Shown here in pieces: positions 41,251 to 50,029 of a stretch of 64,000 nt of DNA. Below the pieces are notes generated by a model, which saw nothing but the letters and a program-made list of their open reading frames with translations, was not told the origin of the DNA and did not search any database. This DNA is from CAZNVB01 sp964651495 (lineage in GTDB: Bacteria > Acidobacteriota > Aminicenantia > Aminicenantales > UBA8522), in NCBI GenBank assembly GCA_964651495.1, contig CAZYWP010000002.1:13991-77990 (forward strand), written 5' to 3'. Numbering within the stretch: position 1 is the first letter of the stretch; every line of letters begins with the position of its first letter. Both the position numbers and the translations under genes were made by a program.

Positions 41251-43167
41251 ATGAAGCATATGCGCCGTGCTTTCTTTCTCCTGACTGGCTGGATGGTGAT
41301 CGCCGCCGGTCTTCCAACCGGTGGAGCCCCTCAACCCGGACCGCCTGCTGTTGTCCAGTTGAAGCCCTTCCCGGTCGATTTTTCGCAGCAACACGAGCGT
41401 GACTTTCGTCCCTCCGGCGCTCTAAAGCAATTGAGCGGACACCTTTATGTTTTTGACGACACCTGCAATGTTTATGTCCTCATCTCGGGAGACCGCGCCC
41501 TGTTCATCGGGTTCGGCAGCGGCGACATCCTGAAGAAGCTTCCCGGAATCGGCGTTCGGCAGGTCGAACTGGTCCTCCTCACCCATCATCATCGCGACCA
41601 GGTCCAGGGGCTATGCGACATCCATTCTCCGGCCTTCCAGGTCGCCGTTCCCGAGAAGGAAGCCCATTTTTTTGAGGACGTAGAAACATTCTGGAGGACG
41701 GTGAGGATAGACCTCAATTACGACTGCCGGTCGCACTGGAACACGATCCGCAAGAGCATCCGCGTTGATAGAAAGCTTAAGGCAGGCGATCAGGTCAAAT
41801 GGCGGGAATTCACTCTGGAAGTCTTGGCGACTCCAGGCCCGACGGATTACGCCCTTTCGTTCCTGTCCAGGATCGACGGCCAAACAGTCGTCTTCTGCGG
41901 TAACCTTATCTCGGCGCCCGGCCGGGTGCCCAATTGGTATGACCTGCATTGGGACTACTACGGCTTCACTCAGGGCATCGATGCCTCGGAGACGTCGTTT
42001 GCCCGGATCATGGAGAAGAAGCCGGACCAGCTGCTTCCGGCGCACGGAATTCCCATCGACAAACCGATTGAGGCCGTGTCCGCCAACAGCCGGACGTATG
42101 CCATCCTGCGCGACATGCTCGTCCCCAACGAACTCGTCCGGGTCCGCCAGGAACTTCGCCAGATCCTCCCCCACCTGGTCTTTCTCGGAGCCAACTGCTA
42201 CGCCCTGGTCTCGGACAGCGGAAAAGCCTTTCTCTGGGATTATGGCTATGTGGACCGGGACCGGGTGGAGGAACTGAAGAAACGTTATCGGGTGAGCAGG
42301 ATCGATGCGGTCTCGTTCAGTCACTATCACGATGATCATGTCATGCGCGCCTGGGAATTAGACCGGGAAGGGGCCGCGAACTGGGTCTTTGAAAACATGA
42401 CGGACATCTTCGAGCATCCGGAGCGCTATCGGCTTCCCTGCCTTGTTCCCTTTCCGATCCGCGTCGACCGGGTTCTCCATGACGGCGAAAAAATCCGCTG
42501 GGAAGAATACGACCTCGAGTTCTTTCACCTGCCCGGCCAGACGGAATTCCATCAGGGACTCCTGACCGTCGTCGATGGCAAAAGGGTCCTTTTCACCGGC
42601 GACAACACGTGGAATAAGAAGTCCCCCGAAAAATCCCGGAACGGGCCCCTGGTGCCGCACAACGAATACCTGCTCGACAGCGGTTTCATCGCCTGCGCCC
42701 GGAAAATGCTCGACTGCCGGCCCGACCTGGTCTGCCCCGCTCATACAGAGGAGTATTCGCCGACCCGGCCGGACCTGGAAGAGTTTCTGGCCTGGGCGCT
42801 GCGGCTCCGGGAGGTGATGACGGGTTTAATCGACCAGCCGGACCCGAATTTGGGCCTGGACTATCGGTGGTGCCATTTTTATCCTTATCGTGCCAGAATC
42901 GCCCCCGGCAAGGAAGAGAGGTTGGAGCTCCGCCTGCGCAATCATCTGTTCAAGACCGCCGAGGTTCAAATCCGGCTCAAGCTCCCGGACGGCATTGAAT
43001 GTCCCTTTGCCGAGAGGAGCATATCCATTCGCGGAAAGACACAACTGGCCGTCCCCTTTGACCTGACAAAGTCCGTCGGCGGACAGAACGGACGACGGAC
43101 GGTCACGGCCGACATCACCATCAACGGCCGCCGCCTGGGCGAATTCGCTGAAGCGCTGATCGACTGA
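41251..43167 (+). CDS. Secreted protein with two metallo-beta-lactamase-fold domains
   Basis: A 638-residue exported protein (signal MRRAFFLLTGWMVIAAGL). Domain 1 has LLTHHHRDQVQG (THHHxD) and later ALSFLSRIDGQTVVFCGN and LLPAHGIPI. Domain 2 repeats the fold with ISFSHYHDDHVM-type metal motif (SHYHDDH) and LLTVVDGKRVLFTGDNTW and CPAHTEEY. The C-terminal ~100 residues are a beta-sandwich (ERLELRLRNHLFKTAEVQIRL). Two metal-fold domains in one secreted chain are unusual; both keep most metal ligands. Substrate unknown. The strong promoter upstream and short leader indicate independent expression. Confidence 0.8.
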   Translation: MKHMRRAFFLLTGWMVIAAGLPTGGAPQPGPPAVVQLKPFPVDFSQQHERDFRPSGALKQLSGHLYVFDDTCNVYVLISGDRALFIGFGSGDILKKLPGIGVRQVELVLLTHHHRDQVQGLCDIHSPAFQVAVPEKEAHFFEDVETFWRTVRIDLNYDCRSHWNTIRKSIRVDRKLKAGDQVKWREFTLEVLATPGPTDYALSFLSRIDGQTVVFCGNLISAPGRVPNWYDLHWDYYGFTQGIDASETSFARIMEKKPDQLLPAHGIPIDKPIEAVSANSRTYAILRDMLVPNELVRVRQELRQILPHLVFLGANCYALVSDSGKAFLWDYGYVDRDRVEELKKRYRVSRIDAVSFSHYHDDHVMRAWELDREGAANWVFENMTDIFEHPERYRLPCLVPFPIRVDRVLHDGEKIRWEEYDLEFFHLPGQTEFHQGLLTVVDGKRVLFTGDNTWNKKSPEKSRNGPLVPHNEYLLDSGFIACARKMLDCRPDLVCPAHTEEYSPTRPDLEEFLAWALRLREVMTGLIDQPDPNLGLDYRWCHFYPYRARIAPGKEERLELRLRNHLFKTAEVQIRLKLPDGIECPFAERSISIRGKTQLAVPFDLTKSVGGQNGRRTVTADITINGRRLGEFAEALID

Positions 43168-43209
43168 GCACGGCGGAGATAGATCTGGCCTGATCAAGGG
43201 AAAAACCGG

Positions 43210-44463
43210 TCAGAACAGTTCGACCCCGGCAAAAAAGATGGGTGATACCGCACCGTCGCCGAAGCTCATGCCGTAATCGACCGTGTACCTGAGCCCCGTC
43301 CCGGCGAAAACGGTCACATCGGGCGAAATCTCGACCGCCCACGCTCCCCTCAATAACAGGAGGTGCCGGTCCGGAGTCCCTTTGAGATGACGGAACAGCG
43401 CGCTGCTGTCGAGGTAAAGATAGCCCGCATCGACATCGATGCGCATCTTGCGGCCGGAGCCGCCCACCGTCGATCGGACAGGCACTCCATAGCCATATTG
43501 GAAGCCGTAGGCGAGGCACTCTCGCGCCTCCTGCGTCAAGTTGACAGCGCCGACATAAAGGATGGAGTAGAACCTCTTGGCCCAGATTTTAACTCCAGCG
43601 TTCAGCAGGGAAGCACTTCCCGCCCAGGCCGCTAGCCGAATGCGTCGGTCCTCTTTTCGGGTGAGGTTGACCAGCCCGACGGGAACGCCCTCGAGGTCCC
43701 GGGCCTCATTCACCAGCCCGACCTGCAGCCCGGTCAGGCGCTCGGCCACGTTGAAAAGACCGACCTGAAGCCCTCGACAGGTCTCCCCGGTGATGTTGAC
43801 CAGGCCGGCGACCTGGAGAGCCTGGCTCTCTCCGCCGGCCACGTTGAAAAGGCCGGATATCTGAACACCTTTCAGGTTCTCTCCCGCCACGCTGAACAGC
43901 CCGGCGATCTGGATTCCCTCTATGCCTTCACCGGCCACACTGAACAGACCTGAGGCCTGAAATCCTTCGGCGATATCGCCGGCCACACTGAAAAGCCCGG
44001 CAACCTGAACTCCCTTGAGTTGTTCGCCGGCCACGCCGAACAGGCCGGCGACTTGGATTCCGCTAAACTTTCCCCCCGATACGCTGCCAAGCCCAGCCAT
44101 CTGGATGCCCTCTCCTTGCTCGCCCGCAGCGCAGATCAGGCCGGCCGTCTGCCACCCTTTCATGGACTCACCGGCCGCGGCGACCAGCCCTGCCACCTGA
44201 ACCCCGTTCAGCGAATCCTCGAGCCCGGAGGCCCCCAGCGAGAGGTCGAGGCCGCGAACGCTTCCCAGGTGGCTGTAAAAAAGCGACAGGCTGATGTCGG
44301 CCGTGTCGTGCTTCGAACTGTTCAGGCTCAAAGGATAGAACAGCGAAAGGTTGATGACCCTGTGGCGAGGAGCAGGTTCTTCCGCCTCTGCCTCCTGCCC
44401 GACTAGCGTTTGCGAGACAAGAAGAAAAACCAGCGCTAGGACCCAGCTCAATGCTTTTTTCAT
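43210..44463 (-). CDS. Surface protein with 16-residue repeats (LA_2272-like)
   Basis: A 417-residue exported protein. A signal peptide (SWVLALVFLLVSQTLVG) is followed by about nine to twelve repeats with period 16 residues (G-[VI]-Q-x-[AS]-G-L-F-x-V-A-G-E-x-[LI]-x-), residues ~86-265, as in the LA_2272 family of surface repeat proteins. The regular spacing suggests a beta-solenoid. The C-terminal ~140 residues have alternating aromatics (YSILYVGAVNLT, FQYGYGVPVRS, DYGMSFGDGAVSPIFFAGVELF) and end in Phe, as in outer-membrane beta-barrels. Function unknown; convergent with the MBL gene. Confidence 0.78.
   Translation of the reverse strand: MKKALSWVLALVFLLVSQTLVGQEAEAEEPAPRHRVINLSLFYPLSLNSSKHDTADISLSLFYSHLGSVRGLDLSLGASGLEDSLNGVQVAGLVAAAGESMKGWQTAGLICAAGEQGEGIQMAGLGSVSGGKFSGIQVAGLFGVAGEQLKGVQVAGLFSVAGDIAEGFQASGLFSVAGEGIEGIQIAGLFSVAGENLKGVQISGLFNVAGGESQALQVAGLVNITGETCRGLQVGLFNVAERLTGLQVGLVNEARDLEGVPVGLVNLTRKEDRRIRLAAWAGSASLLNAGVKIWAKRFYSILYVGAVNLTQEARECLAYGFQYGYGVPVRSTVGGSGRKMRIDVDAGYLYLDSSALFRHLKGTPDRHLLLLRGAWAVEISPDVTVFAGTGLRYTVDYGMSFGDGAVSPIFFAGVELF
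43669..44208 (-). repeat. Array of ~48-bp coding repeats
   Basis: Encodes the 16-residue GVQVAGLFxVAGExLK-type units of the LA_2272-like protein. Nine units have exact 48-bp spacing; the last three are shorter (14-15 codons). DNA identity is moderate, so it is an old array rather than a fresh expansion. Confidence 0.8.
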
Positions 44464-44592
44464 TTCATTCTCTCCGGCAGGAAATATAGAGGCCTGCGCT
44501 CTCCAATATGAATTACGAAATTACGCGCCCAATAGTTCGCCGGCTTGCCGGCGGACAGTCCCTGGCAGCCGCGCCGATGCAAGGACGGCTGT

Positions 44593-45795
44593 TCAATCGC
44601 TGGTCATGATGAAGAGCGGTTTGTGATGGAAGCTCTTGTAGAGCGGGCGCAGGCGGTCGTGATCGTAGTACTTATCCACATCGACGACCTTCTTCGTGCT
44701 GGTCACGATTTCGATCGGAACATCATCGTATTCGCCGTTGCGCAGGCAGACCATGCGGCCCGTCTTTTTGTCCAGGACGAGGTCCAGGGCGAGGTTGCCG
44801 TAGGCCATCGGCACGATCGAATCCACCGCGTCCGGGTCGCCGCAGCGTACGAGATAACTCAGCTTCTGGGTGATGACGTTGATGCGCCGGCCGAGGTTGT
44901 ATTTCGGCGAGAGGTCCCTGAGCCGGCCGGAAACATAATCGCCGATCCCGCCCAGCTTCTGATGGCCATACATGTCTTTCTCATCGCTGGCGAAAACCAT
45001 ATCGCCCCCCTCGACCATCGCGCCCTCCGAGACGAGGACGACGGAATACAGGCTCGGGTTCTCGGCCCGGTCCTCGGTCATCAGCTCGCACAGGCGCTCC
45101 ATATTGAACTTGTGCTCGGGGATGAGGCAGCGGTTGGCGGCCCCGGCCATGGTCGGAAGGAGCGCCGTGAACCCGGCATACCGGCCAAAGATTTCGATGA
45201 CCAAAAAGCGTTCGTGGGACCCCGCCGTCGTCCTCAAGGCATGGGTCAGGCTGATGGTCCTCGTCATGCAGGTGCTGAACCCGAGGCAATAATCGGTGCC
45301 CGGCACGTCCCCGTCCATGGTCTTGGGAATGGCAATGACCTTCACCCCTTTTTGGTGAAGGCTGACGGCATAGCTCAGGGTATCGTCGCCGCCGATGGGA
45401 ATGAGGTAATCGATCCCGAGAAACTCGATGTTCTTCAGGACTTCTTCCGTCAGGTCATTCGTCTTCGCTTTATAGTGATCACGCAAGTGCATCGGCACGT
45501 TGACATCGGGGACATGGCTCGGCCGGGTGCGGGAAGTATGGAGAAATGTGCCTCCCGTGCGGCCAACCCTGTTTACGATCTCTTCACTCAGGGTCTGGCA
45601 GCAGTCGATATTATCGGCCCCTTTTTCCCGGCTGATTTCGATGAGCCCCGCCCAGCCGCGGCGGATGCCGATGACTTCATAGCCTTCATGGATCGCCCGG
45701 ATGGTGACAGCCCGGATGGCCGGGTTGAGCCCGGGGACATCGCCGCCGCCGGTGAGGATGCCGATGATTCCTTTTTTGGTGCTTGCGTTAGCCAT
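44593..45795 (-). CDS. 6-phosphofructokinase, probably pyrophosphate-dependent
   Basis: A 400-residue phosphofructokinase: converts fructose-6-phosphate to the 1,6-bisphosphate in glycolysis. Motifs: GGGDVPGLN (16-24), GGDDT (135-139), PKTMDGDVPGTD (157-168), and MAGAANRCLIPEHKF. The catalytic Asp is Asp161. At the position of E. coli Gly104 there is Asp (GGDD), and at Gly124 there is Lys (PKT). Those two changes are the known markers of pyrophosphate-dependent enzymes, so PPi is the likely phosphoryl donor. The ATG at 45795 has AGGAGA; an upstream in-frame region reads into the promoter area and is excluded. Confidence 0.9.
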   Translation of the reverse strand: MANASTKKGIIGILTGGGDVPGLNPAIRAVTIRAIHEGYEVIGIRRGWAGLIEISREKGADNIDCCQTLSEEIVNRVGRTGGTFLHTSRTRPSHVPDVNVPMHLRDHYKAKTNDLTEEVLKNIEFLGIDYLIPIGGDDTLSYAVSLHQKGVKVIAIPKTMDGDVPGTDYCLGFSTCMTRTISLTHALRTTAGSHERFLVIEIFGRYAGFTALLPTMAGAANRCLIPEHKFNMERLCELMTEDRAENPSLYSVVLVSEGAMVEGGDMVFASDEKDMYGHQKLGGIGDYVSGRLRDLSPKYNLGRRINVITQKLSYLVRCGDPDAVDSIVPMAYGNLALDLVLDKKTGRMVCLRNGEYDDVPIEIVTSTKKVVDVDKYYDHDRLRPLYKSFHHKPLFIMTSD

Positions 45796-45959
45796 GGTCT
45801 CTCTCCTTGTCGAGCGCCGGCCCGGCCGTGCGCCCGCAGTATGCGTCTCCGGCCTGAGCAGACGGTTATTCAATCTCGGCCCGAACGGAGGGACGCTCGG
45901 TTATGAAAATATACGCGGACGGGCCGTCTCTGTCAACTTTGAGGGCAAAACTCTCCGGC

Positions 45960-45988
45960 TTGCCAAACCTCGGGCTTTTTATTATAGA
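45960..45988 (+). promoter_or_regulatory. Possible promoter of the URO-D family gene
   Basis: TTGCCA (45960-45965), 17-base spacer, TATAGA (45983-45988). RNA would start near 45995, almost at the ATG (45996), so the message would be leaderless. Confidence 0.45.
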
Positions 45989-45995
45989 TAAGCCG

Positions 45996-47087
45996 ATGCT
46001 CCGTCATTTGCCGGTCGCAACTCCCCGCCCCGACATCGCCAAGTTCACCAGGATCCTGGCAGGCAAAGAAAAGGGCACCGCGCCGCCGCTCATCGAGTAC
46101 CTCGTCGATGAGGTTGTGCTGGAACCGATCGTGACCGTCTTGCTGGGGCGGCCATGGACAAACGAAGGGCCGGACCGAGAATCCCAAAAATCCTACCTGG
46201 ACAATTTCATCGAGTTCTGGGTTCGGATGGGCTACGATTTCGTCCGGTTTGAACGCGGCCTGCCGTTCCAGATCAAGCAGATCCTGGCGCCGGACGCGGC
46301 ACCCGGTTCCGCCAAACAGAGAGCCTGGGCGGAGGAACACAGCGGCAGCATCCAGAGCTGGGAGGATTTCGAGCGCTATCCCTGGCCGAAGGTTGAAGAA
46401 ATGGATTTCTTTCCCTTTGAGTATCTCAACGCCAACCTTCCCGACGGAATGGGGCTCCTCACTTGCCATGCTGGCGGGATTTTTGAACACCTCTCCTGGA
46501 TCATGTCTCTGGAGGGGCTGGGGCTCGCGCTCATCGATGATCCCGGGCTGGTAAGGGCGGTCTCGAATCAAATCGGCGGGTTATTCCTGAGTTTCTACAA
46601 ACATCTCCTCGACCTTGACCGGGTGGCCGCGATTTTTGCCGGCGACGATATGGGATTTCGTACCGGAACCCTGATCTCTCCCTCCGACCTGAGAAAATAC
46701 TGCCTCCCCTGGCAGGCGCGCTTTGCGGCCATGGCCCACGGAAAAGGGATCCCCTACCACCTGCATTCCTGCGGCAACATCATGGCCGTCATGGAGGACC
46801 TGGTCGAGACGGTGGGAATCGACGGCAAGCATTCCTTCGAGGACGCCATCCTGCCGGTGGAGGAATTTCAAGCGCGCTATGGCGACAGGATCGCCGTTCT
46901 GGGCGGGCTCGACGTCCACATTCTCGCCTCTTCAACACAGGATGGGGTGAGGCAAAAAACACGAGCGCTGATCGAGGCCTGCGGGAAGCGGGGCCGCTAC
47001 GCCATCGGCTCCGGCAATTCCATCCCCAGCTACGTGCCCGTCGAGAACTACCTGGCCATGATCGACGAAGCCCTCGATCAGAAATAG
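45996..47087 (+). CDS. Uroporphyrinogen decarboxylase (URO-D) family protein
   Basis: A 363-residue protein of the URO-D superfamily, which includes HemE and many corrinoid-dependent methyltransferases. Segments: PRPDIAKFTRILAGKEKG, MGYDFVRFERGLPFQI, LTCHAGGIFEHLSWIMSLEGL, AGDDMGFRTGTLISP, YHLHSCGNIMAVMEDL and LGGLDVHIL. It lacks the HemE N-terminal signature, so a methyltransferase-type role (for example on methoxy compounds or methylamines) is more likely than haem synthesis; no corrinoid protein is next to it. It is convergent with the HD gene 6 bp on. Confidence 0.85.
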   Translation: MLRHLPVATPRPDIAKFTRILAGKEKGTAPPLIEYLVDEVVLEPIVTVLLGRPWTNEGPDRESQKSYLDNFIEFWVRMGYDFVRFERGLPFQIKQILAPDAAPGSAKQRAWAEEHSGSIQSWEDFERYPWPKVEEMDFFPFEYLNANLPDGMGLLTCHAGGIFEHLSWIMSLEGLGLALIDDPGLVRAVSNQIGGLFLSFYKHLLDLDRVAAIFAGDDMGFRTGTLISPSDLRKYCLPWQARFAAMAHGKGIPYHLHSCGNIMAVMEDLVETVGIDGKHSFEDAILPVEEFQARYGDRIAVLGGLDVHILASSTQDGVRQKTRALIEACGKRGRYAIGSGNSIPSYVPVENYLAMIDEALDQK

Positions 47088-47093
47088 GCCGAA

Positions 47094-47753
47094 TTAGTAT
47101 CTTCCTCGCGTTTCCTTGTTGAGACGGCCGAAGAATTCGACCATGAATTTATGACGCTCGCGGGCGATGCGCTTTCCCTCGCGCGTAAACATGCGGCCCT
47201 TGATTTTGCTCAATTTCACTAAAAATTCCCGATAGGCCGTGTCTTCCCTGGTGTATGGTTTTGTCCGGTGGACTATGATATCCGGGTCGTGGAGCCGGGC
47301 GCCGACTTCACCGGCAAAAAGAAAGGCTCGGCCGATCCCGACCGCACCGATGGAGTCCAGCTTATCCGCATCGAATAGGATTTTGGCCTCCAGCGATTCG
47401 GGGATGCGATTTCTCCGGAAGCGGTGAGTCTCGATGCAATGGACGATCCGGTCGATGATATCTCTACTGAGGCCATGCGTCTCGAGAATCTTTCTGGCCA
47501 GCTCGGCGCCTCTCTCTCCGTGACAGATCTTCCCGTTCGAGCTGTCTTCCTCCTCCCTTCCGATGTCGTGAAGGACGGCGGCGAGCCGCAAGACCATGAG
47601 GTCGGCCGTCTCCTTTTTGCCGATGCCCAAGCAGAGTTGAAGCACGCGCTCCGTATGGTCCCAATCGTGGCTGCCCCGGGCGCTGTGGAAATATCCCCGC
47701 GCTTCTTTCTTGATCCTTTCGAATTCGCGTTCAAAAACGATTCTGCTCTTCAT
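47094..47753 (-). CDS. HD-domain phosphohydrolase
   Basis: A 219-residue metal-dependent HD hydrolase. Ligands visible: His33 (HDWDHT), HD at 62-63 (LHDIGRE), His/Asp in FDADKLDSIGAVG, all typical of YedJ/yfbR-type HD proteins acting on nucleotides or other phosphates. A minus-strand TATAAT (47785-47780) lies 27 bp upstream of the ATG. The N-terminus is basic. No functional partner is adjacent, so substrate is not assigned. Confidence 0.85.
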   Translation of the reverse strand: MKSRIVFEREFERIKKEARGYFHSARGSHDWDHTERVLQLCLGIGKKETADLMVLRLAAVLHDIGREEEDSSNGKICHGERGAELARKILETHGLSRDIIDRIVHCIETHRFRRNRIPESLEAKILFDADKLDSIGAVGIGRAFLFAGEVGARLHDPDIIVHRTKPYTREDTAYREFLVKLSKIKGRMFTREGKRIARERHKFMVEFFGRLNKETRGRY

Positions 47754-48007
47754 CCGATCTCGCCGGCGATTGATCTTTCATTATATGAATCGGCCATAAT
47801 TTTTCCAGACCGCTGCCTCTTTGGTCCATGATATGCTCAGGCAAACGAAAGTCAATTCCCGTTCAGTCGTGATAAGGCGACAATTTAAAGAACTCCCGCC
47901 GCGAAATGCCCCCTAAAACGCAGGGTGTCCGACCGAGACCGTCCCGGCAAAGCTTTGACTATTTCCGTTGTCTAATTGGGTGAAACGACTCAATCAAGGA
48001 GGATCGC

Positions 48008-49366
48008 ATGGCCAGACGTTTTGGAAGCGCAGCCCTATCTTTAATTTTCATCCTAACGCCGGGCGTCTCCCCTTCAGCCAAAGCGCCCGGCCCGGACACA
48101 TCCCAGTGGAGACAGCCGGTCCAAAGAGACGGGACCATTGAAAGCCGCATTCGCGCCGACGTTCCGCAGCAGTTTCGCCGGCTCTATGCCTCCCTCGACG
48201 CCGCTATCAGAAAAAACCACAGCCTCGTTAGCCGTCAGTGGGACGGAAAACGGTATCCGGGCTTCATGCCTGCAGCCTCGGTCCTGCCCGCCAACTCCAA
48301 CGCCGGGCTCGAGATGCTCACGCTTCAGAATCTGGAGATCGCCAAGAGATACATCCTGGCCCTGAAGGACCTCGGCTGCCTCGGGGTCCAGCTCGATATC
48401 CAGTACCCGGTCTATGACCCCGCCTATTTTCAATTCGCCAGGGACAGGGCGCTTATCCCGCTCGATTCTCCCGACGACCGGGATTTCCGCCGATTCTACA
48501 GGGAGCTGGTCCAGGAAATTCAGGGGCTCGGCCTGAAGATCTTTATCGAAAACCAGGTGACATTCACCCAGAAGACATGGTCGCCGCTGCCAGTCGCCCA
48601 GTACTACGAGTACTTGAACGGGCAGGGGAAAGCGGGCTTTGAAGCCTATAAAAGAGGCCGGATGGAGATGGCCAGGCTCATCGCCGCGGACCTTCAGCCC
48701 GATTTTCTCACTGTCAGCAATGAGCCGGACACCGAGATGGACTTAACCGGCATTCTGCCGCTCCAACGGCCGGAAAATTATCTGCAGATGGTCCGGGAGA
48801 TCATCAGCGAAACCAGGCCCGTCCTCCCGCCGAACACGAAGCTCGGCGCGGGCATCGGAATCTGGATGAAAGACTGGGAATATTGGGTCAGGGCCCTGCT
48901 CAGGATGGACATTGACTTCTTCAACATCCACCTCTATCCGGTCGACATCTACACCAAGGACGAAAGAGACAACATCATCCCCCGAACCCTCAGGACGTCC
49001 GACCTGGCCCACGAGGCGGGGAAAGGCGTGGTGATGGGCGAGACCTGGCTCTATAAAATGGGCAGGCAGGATTCAAGAGATCCGGTGGTCATCTACGGCC
49101 GGGATTACTTCGATTTCTGGGCACCGCTCGACCAGCAATTTCTGGGGCTGATGCTCAAGATCGGGCACGCTAAAAGGTTCGATTACATCTCTCCTTTTTG
49201 GTCTTCATTTTTCTTCTCCTATCTGACCTGGGAAGAAGCCAAATCGCTGAGCACGGCCGAACGGAAAAGAATGAACAACCGAAAGGTCCTTCAGAATTTG
49301 ATGCGCGGCCGCTTGAGCGAGACGGGGCTCTGGTATAAGAAGATGAATGAGCGGGGACCGGCATAA
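48008..49366 (+). CDS. Secreted TIM-barrel hydrolase, clan GH-A-like
   Basis: A 452-residue exported protein with a signal peptide (RRFGSAALSLIFIL...PSAKA). It has the layout of clan GH-A glycosidases: SNEPD with Glu239 at the end of strand 4 (acid/base) and GETW with Glu345 at strand 7 (nucleophile). HLYPVD near 310 also fits a barrel. GH53-like or an unclassified GH-A subgroup is possible; the substrate cannot be read. It has AAGGAGG before the ATG and ends close to the terminator of the convergent sigma operon. Confidence 0.7.
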   Translation: MARRFGSAALSLIFILTPGVSPSAKAPGPDTSQWRQPVQRDGTIESRIRADVPQQFRRLYASLDAAIRKNHSLVSRQWDGKRYPGFMPAASVLPANSNAGLEMLTLQNLEIAKRYILALKDLGCLGVQLDIQYPVYDPAYFQFARDRALIPLDSPDDRDFRRFYRELVQEIQGLGLKIFIENQVTFTQKTWSPLPVAQYYEYLNGQGKAGFEAYKRGRMEMARLIAADLQPDFLTVSNEPDTEMDLTGILPLQRPENYLQMVREIISETRPVLPPNTKLGAGIGIWMKDWEYWVRALLRMDIDFFNIHLYPVDIYTKDERDNIIPRTLRTSDLAHEAGKGVVMGETWLYKMGRQDSRDPVVIYGRDYFDFWAPLDQQFLGLMLKIGHAKRFDYISPFWSSFFFSYLTWEEAKSLSTAERKRMNNRKVLQNLMRGRLSETGLWYKKMNERGPA

Positions 49367-49377
49367 GCTCGGCCTGG

Positions 49378-49424
49378 AAAAAAAAGGGACGGTCCTCATT
49401 TCAATTCGCTTCAGAATCGTCCCC
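49378..49424 (-). terminator. Terminator of the zinc-ribbon / ECF operon
   Basis: Minus strand: GGGACG (49423-49418) pairs with CGTCCC (49391-49386), with a ~26-base loop that has an internal stem, followed by eight T (49385-49378). It ends the 50-51 kb operon. The outer stem resembles the hairpin at 9097-9125. Confidence 0.75.
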
Positions 49425-49431
49425 TCCGATT

Positions 49432-50001
49432 TCACTCCGACTTGATCTGGGCGCCGCAGTGAGGACAGACCTTCCACGACGCTTCCACAGACTTTCCGCA
49501 GCTCCGGCAGACCGGCTGGAGCGCCGCACCGCAATGCGGACAATAAGTGAATGTTTTCTCCACCGGTTTCTGGCAGTTCGGACAGGAGATTGTCGGTTGG
49601 GCTGGAGGAGCTATCGATGGCGCGGTCGCGTCCTGGTCCTGAGTCGGAATCGGGTGGTCCTGGCGAACGATCAAGTAGATGATCAGCCCGACCAGGTTTC
49701 CGATAAAGACCAGCAGAGCCCACAGCACCCCGTTCATCTTCCGCTCCTCGGCATCCTTGTAAACCCAGACGATGACCACAATCCAGACCAGGAAAAAGAC
49801 GAAGGAGAGCGACCAAAGCGGGACGAACGGAAACCAGGGCTTGAAAGCGAATCCGTTGACCGAGATATTGTGAAACCCGCGGGACAGCCCCAGGAATACG
49901 CCCAGGGGAGCAAGGGCCAAAGGAGTCAGAACAAACGCCAGGAAAAGCACCACCAGGATGAATATCACCAGAGCGGTCATTTTTCCTGAGAGAGCAGCCA
50001 T
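49432..50001 (-). CDS. Membrane protein with C-terminal zinc ribbons
   Basis: A 189-residue protein with three hydrophobic helices (ALVIFILVVLFLAF; FVPLWSLSFVFFLVWIVVIVWVY; LLVFIGNLVGLIIYLIV), the last two flanking KDAEERKMNG, which recalls the PLDc_N-type membrane module. The C-terminus has two double-Cys zinc ribbons (CPNC...CPHC and CRSC...CPHCG). It follows the ECF/anti-sigma pair, with AGGAGGT before the ATG, so it is probably part of the same stress operon. Role unknown; zinc ribbons suggest protein contact. Confidence 0.75.
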   Translation of the reverse strand: MAALSGKMTALVIFILVVLFLAFVLTPLALAPLGVFLGLSRGFHNISVNGFAFKPWFPFVPLWSLSFVFFLVWIVVIVWVYKDAEERKMNGVLWALLVFIGNLVGLIIYLIVRQDHPIPTQDQDATAPSIAPPAQPTISCPNCQKPVEKTFTYCPHCGAALQPVCRSCGKSVEASWKVCPHCGAQIKSE

Positions 50002-50029
50002 ATTCGACCTCCTGATATATGGTTTGAAC

